8,113 nucleotides of DNA from assembly GCA_030671915.1 (NCBI GenBank), contig DAOVHN010000087.1:1-8113 (forward strand). The letters are read 5' to 3'. Position 1 is the first letter of the stretch. Every line of letters begins with the position of its first letter. This document shows positions 6,605 through 8,113 of the stretch, piece after piece. Origin of the DNA: Pseudomonadota bacterium. Lineage in GTDB: Bacteria > Pseudomonadota > Alphaproteobacteria > UBA8366 > JADFVY01. The position numbers were made by a program, and so were the translations under genes. A model generated the notes under the pieces. It saw only the letters and a list, made by a program, of their open reading frames with translations. It was not told the origin of the DNA and ran no database searches.

Positions 6605-6746
6605 GGCAGAATAGCTAAGGTTGAAGCAGGGGCGCGTCAATCAATTCCTGCCCCGACGGCCCCTGTCGGCAAATGCTGACAGGGCATCGCCAAACTGCTA
6701 CTAACGCTGTCTTTCGGGGATCTCACGGGACATACGACGCGAAAGC
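6605..6746. promoter_or_regulatory. Divergent region and possible metX leader, metX / chorismate mutase
   Basis: These 142 bases separate two amino acid biosynthesis units. On the metX (-) strand they contain a 24-base hairpin, an overlapping second stem and a stem that would cover the AGGA ribosome site of the TTG start. No clear sigma70 promoter is seen in either direction. I could not fit it to a known S-adenosylmethionine riboswitch. The chorismate mutase start at 6747 has only a weak purine-rich leader. Confidence 0.4.
6661..6684. repeat. 24-base inverted repeat (hairpin) in the metX/chorismate mutase gap
   Basis: CCCTGTCGGC, loop AAAT, then GCTGACAGGG form a ten-base-pair stem. Read on the + strand all ten pairs form, one being G-U; read on the - strand (metX leader) that position is an A-C mismatch. 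No T-run follows on either strand, so it is not a normal intrinsic terminator. It may be a leader RNA structure or a protein-binding dyad. Confidence 0.6.
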
Positions 6747-7583
6747 ATGGAAAAGACCAAGCCAAATCTGGACGATCTGCGCCGGGAAATCGACGGGATC
6801 GACACGTCGCTGCACGACCTGATCATGCGCCGCGCGGCGATCGTCGAACAAGTCGCCGAGGCCAAGGGCCCCCAAGCCGATTCCGGCATGCGCCCCGGGC
6901 GCGAGGCGGTGATCCTGCGACGCTTGGCGGCGCGCCACAAAGGACCTTTCGGCCGTGGGTCGGTGCTGCGGATCTGGCGGGAAATAATCGCCTCGCTGAC
7001 CGCCATGCAGGGACCCTACAGCGTAAGTGTTTTCGCCGACGATTCGGACAGCCTGTGGGATCTGGCCCGCGACCATTTTGGCAGCTACACAGCCCTTTCG
7101 GGCTGCGCCACCCGGCGCGAAGTCGTAGCAGGCGTTGCCGCGGGCAATACGACTCACGGCGTGCTGCCATACCCGGCGGAGACCGACGATCGGCCCTGGT
7201 GGGCGGGCCTCTGGTCCGCCGAGGCCCCACGGGTCGTTCTGCGGCTGCCCTTTGTCGAGCCGGGTAACGTGCGTGGCCGCGGCGTTTCGGCGCTGGCTAT
7301 CGCCCGCGTGCCGCCAGAAGCCAGCGGTGACGACCGCAGCCTGCTGCTGCTGGAAATGGCGGCCGAGGTGCGCCGCCCGGTGATTGGCGAGATGCTGGCC
7401 GCCGCCGGCCTTGAGGGTGAAATCGTTTGCGCGGCCACCGACGGTACGACCCAGTATCTGGCAGAGGCTGCCGGCTTCGTGGAAGATGACGATAGCCGCC
7501 TGGCTGCACTGGCTAAACATGAAAACGTTGAGCGAGTCCGGGTGATCGGTGCCTATCCGGCGCCGCTCGACGGCAAATCCTGA
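6747..7583 (+). CDS. Chorismate mutase (AroQ class) with a degenerate prephenate dehydratase-like C-terminal region
   Basis: This is a 278-residue protein. Residues 1-88 are an AroQ-class chorismate mutase domain, and the E. coli P-protein active residues line up: Arg12, Arg29, Lys40, Arg52, Glu53 and Gln88. It converts chorismate to prephenate for tyrosine and phenylalanine. Residues about 91-278 are not part of a monofunctional mutase. ATRREVVAGV then HGVLPYP (137-143) recalls the dehydratase region around GVLPIENS, but the ENS is absent. GVSALAIARVPP, then DDRSLLLLE, recalls the TTRF and DKTSL segments without the essential Thr-Arg-Phe. The ending VRVIGAYPAP resembles the end of the dehydratase ACT domain. 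I infer a shrunken, catalytically dead dehydratase-ACT remnant that may still be structural or bind an effector. The hisC start follows 16 bases on, suggesting one operon. The ribosome site is weak. Confidence 0.8.
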   Translation: MEKTKPNLDDLRREIDGIDTSLHDLIMRRAAIVEQVAEAKGPQADSGMRPGREAVILRRLAARHKGPFGRGSVLRIWREIIASLTAMQGPYSVSVFADDSDSLWDLARDHFGSYTALSGCATRREVVAGVAAGNTTHGVLPYPAETDDRPWWAGLWSAEAPRVVLRLPFVEPGNVRGRGVSALAIARVPPEASGDDRSLLLLEMAAEVRRPVIGEMLAAAGLEGEIVCAATDGTTQYLAEAAGFVEDDDSRLAALAKHENVERVRVIGAYPAPLDGKS

Positions 7584-7599
7584 CGGAAGGGTTTCAAGA

Positions 7600-8113
7600 A
7601 TGACGTCACCGACTCCGCGTCCGGGCATCATGGATATCGCACCCTATGTCGGCGGCAGCCATGCCGTGGCGGGCGTCGACAGGGTCATCGTGCTGTCTGC
7701 GAACGAAAACCCGCTTGGGCCAAGCCCGAAGGCCAGGGAAGCATATGACGCCATGGCGGACGAGTTGCACCGCTATCCCGATGGCGGCGCGGTGGCGTTG
7801 CGCCAGGCGATCGGAAAGCGCTTCCGGCTGGATCCCGACCGCATCGTCTGCGGCGCGGGCTCCGACGAGTTGATCTCGCTGCTGATCGGCGCCTATGCTG
7901 GGCCCGGCGACGAGATTCTGTACAGCCAGTATGGCTTCCTGATGTATGCGATTTCCGCCAAGGCCGCGGGGGCGACGCCGGTTACCGCCCCAGAAAAGAA
8001 TTTGACCGCCGATGTCGATGCGCTGCTGGAGCATGTGACGGAAAACACCCGCATGCTGTTTCTGGCCAACCCGAACAACCCGACCGGCACCTGCCTGCCG
8101 GCCTCGGAGTTGA
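7600..8113 (+). CDS. hisC: Histidinol-phosphate / aromatic aminotransferase, N-terminal 171 residues, cut by window edge
   Basis: The frame is open from the ATG at 7600 to the window end, giving 171 of an expected 360 or so residues. The start is supported by GGAAGG at 7585-7590, nine bases upstream. HisC features are clear: SANENPLGPSPKA near residues 33-45, LHRYPDGGAVALR, GAGSDELISLL (phosphate-binding region for pyridoxal phosphate) and NPNNPTGT before the edge. The Schiff-base lysine lies outside. The enzyme transfers the amino group in histidinol phosphate synthesis, and many alphaproteobacterial HisC proteins also act on aromatic keto acids. The chorismate mutase gene 16 bases upstream supports an aromatic role here. 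A prephenate dehydrogenase gene often follows in related genomes, but that lies beyond this window. Confidence 0.93.
   Translation, partial: MTSPTPRPGIMDIAPYVGGSHAVAGVDRVIVLSANENPLGPSPKAREAYDAMADELHRYPDGGAVALRQAIGKRFRLDPDRIVCGAGSDELISLLIGAYAGPGDEILYSQYGFLMYAISAKAAGATPVTAPEKNLTADVDALLEHVTENTRMLFLANPNNPTGTCLPASEL

Noticed and set aside
6605..6746. SAM-II-type riboswitch upstream of metX
   Set aside because: SAM-II elements often precede metX/metA in alphaproteobacteria, but I could not find the conserved core segments in the metX-strand sequence. Only unassigned stems are reported.
1..8113. Defence island, mobile element or other new multi-gene system
   Set aside because: No transposase, integrase, nuclease, reverse transcriptase, phage gene, CRISPR repeat or tRNA-attachment site was seen. 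Apart from the antitoxin, the genes are metabolic or small conserved proteins.

Overview
The window is high-GC, densely packed chromosomal DNA, most likely from an alphaproteobacterium of the Rhodospirillales type. This rests on protein character and gene order: metX and metW in a pair, divergent from a chorismate mutase followed by hisC, with an HSD10-type dehydrogenase, acetoacetyl-CoA synthetase and choline-sulfatase nearby. The taxonomic call is inference. There are twelve genes, two of them cut by the window edges, and no gene-free stretch over about 145 bases. I see no RNA gene, CRISPR array, insertion sequence or phage gene.

Left part (1-2129): three leftward genes, ykvA-like (DUF1232), yciI-like and the N-terminal part of acetoacetyl-CoA synthetase, lie divergent from a rightward HSD10-type short-chain dehydrogenase. 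The synthetase and the dehydrogenase both fit catabolism of short acyl-CoAs, ketone bodies or branched-chain amino acids.

Middle (2126-4836): a leftward pair encodes a cytosolic type I sulfatase of the choline-sulfatase family and a pterin-4a-carbinolamine dehydratase, 8 bases apart. The dehydratase and the dehydrogenase converge with overlapping stop codons. To the right are a rightward DUF-type minimal zincin metallopeptidase and a solitary ParD-type antitoxin. The antitoxin has a strong sigma70-like promoter in a short AT-rich patch and no visible ParE partner.

Right part (4839-8113): leftward metX-metW, overlapping by ATGA, make acylhomoserine for methionine synthesis. Divergent from them, a chorismate mutase with a degenerate prephenate-dehydratase-like tail is followed by hisC (cut by the edge), an aminotransferase for histidine and often aromatic amino acids. 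The 142-base metX/chorismate mutase gap holds a strong hairpin and overlapping alternative stems.

Most of the window is ordinary metabolism. I find no convincing new multi-gene system. The points most worth a second look are the chorismate mutase tail, the orphan antitoxin with its promoter/operator patch, the sulfatase-dehydratase pairing, and the structured metX leader.
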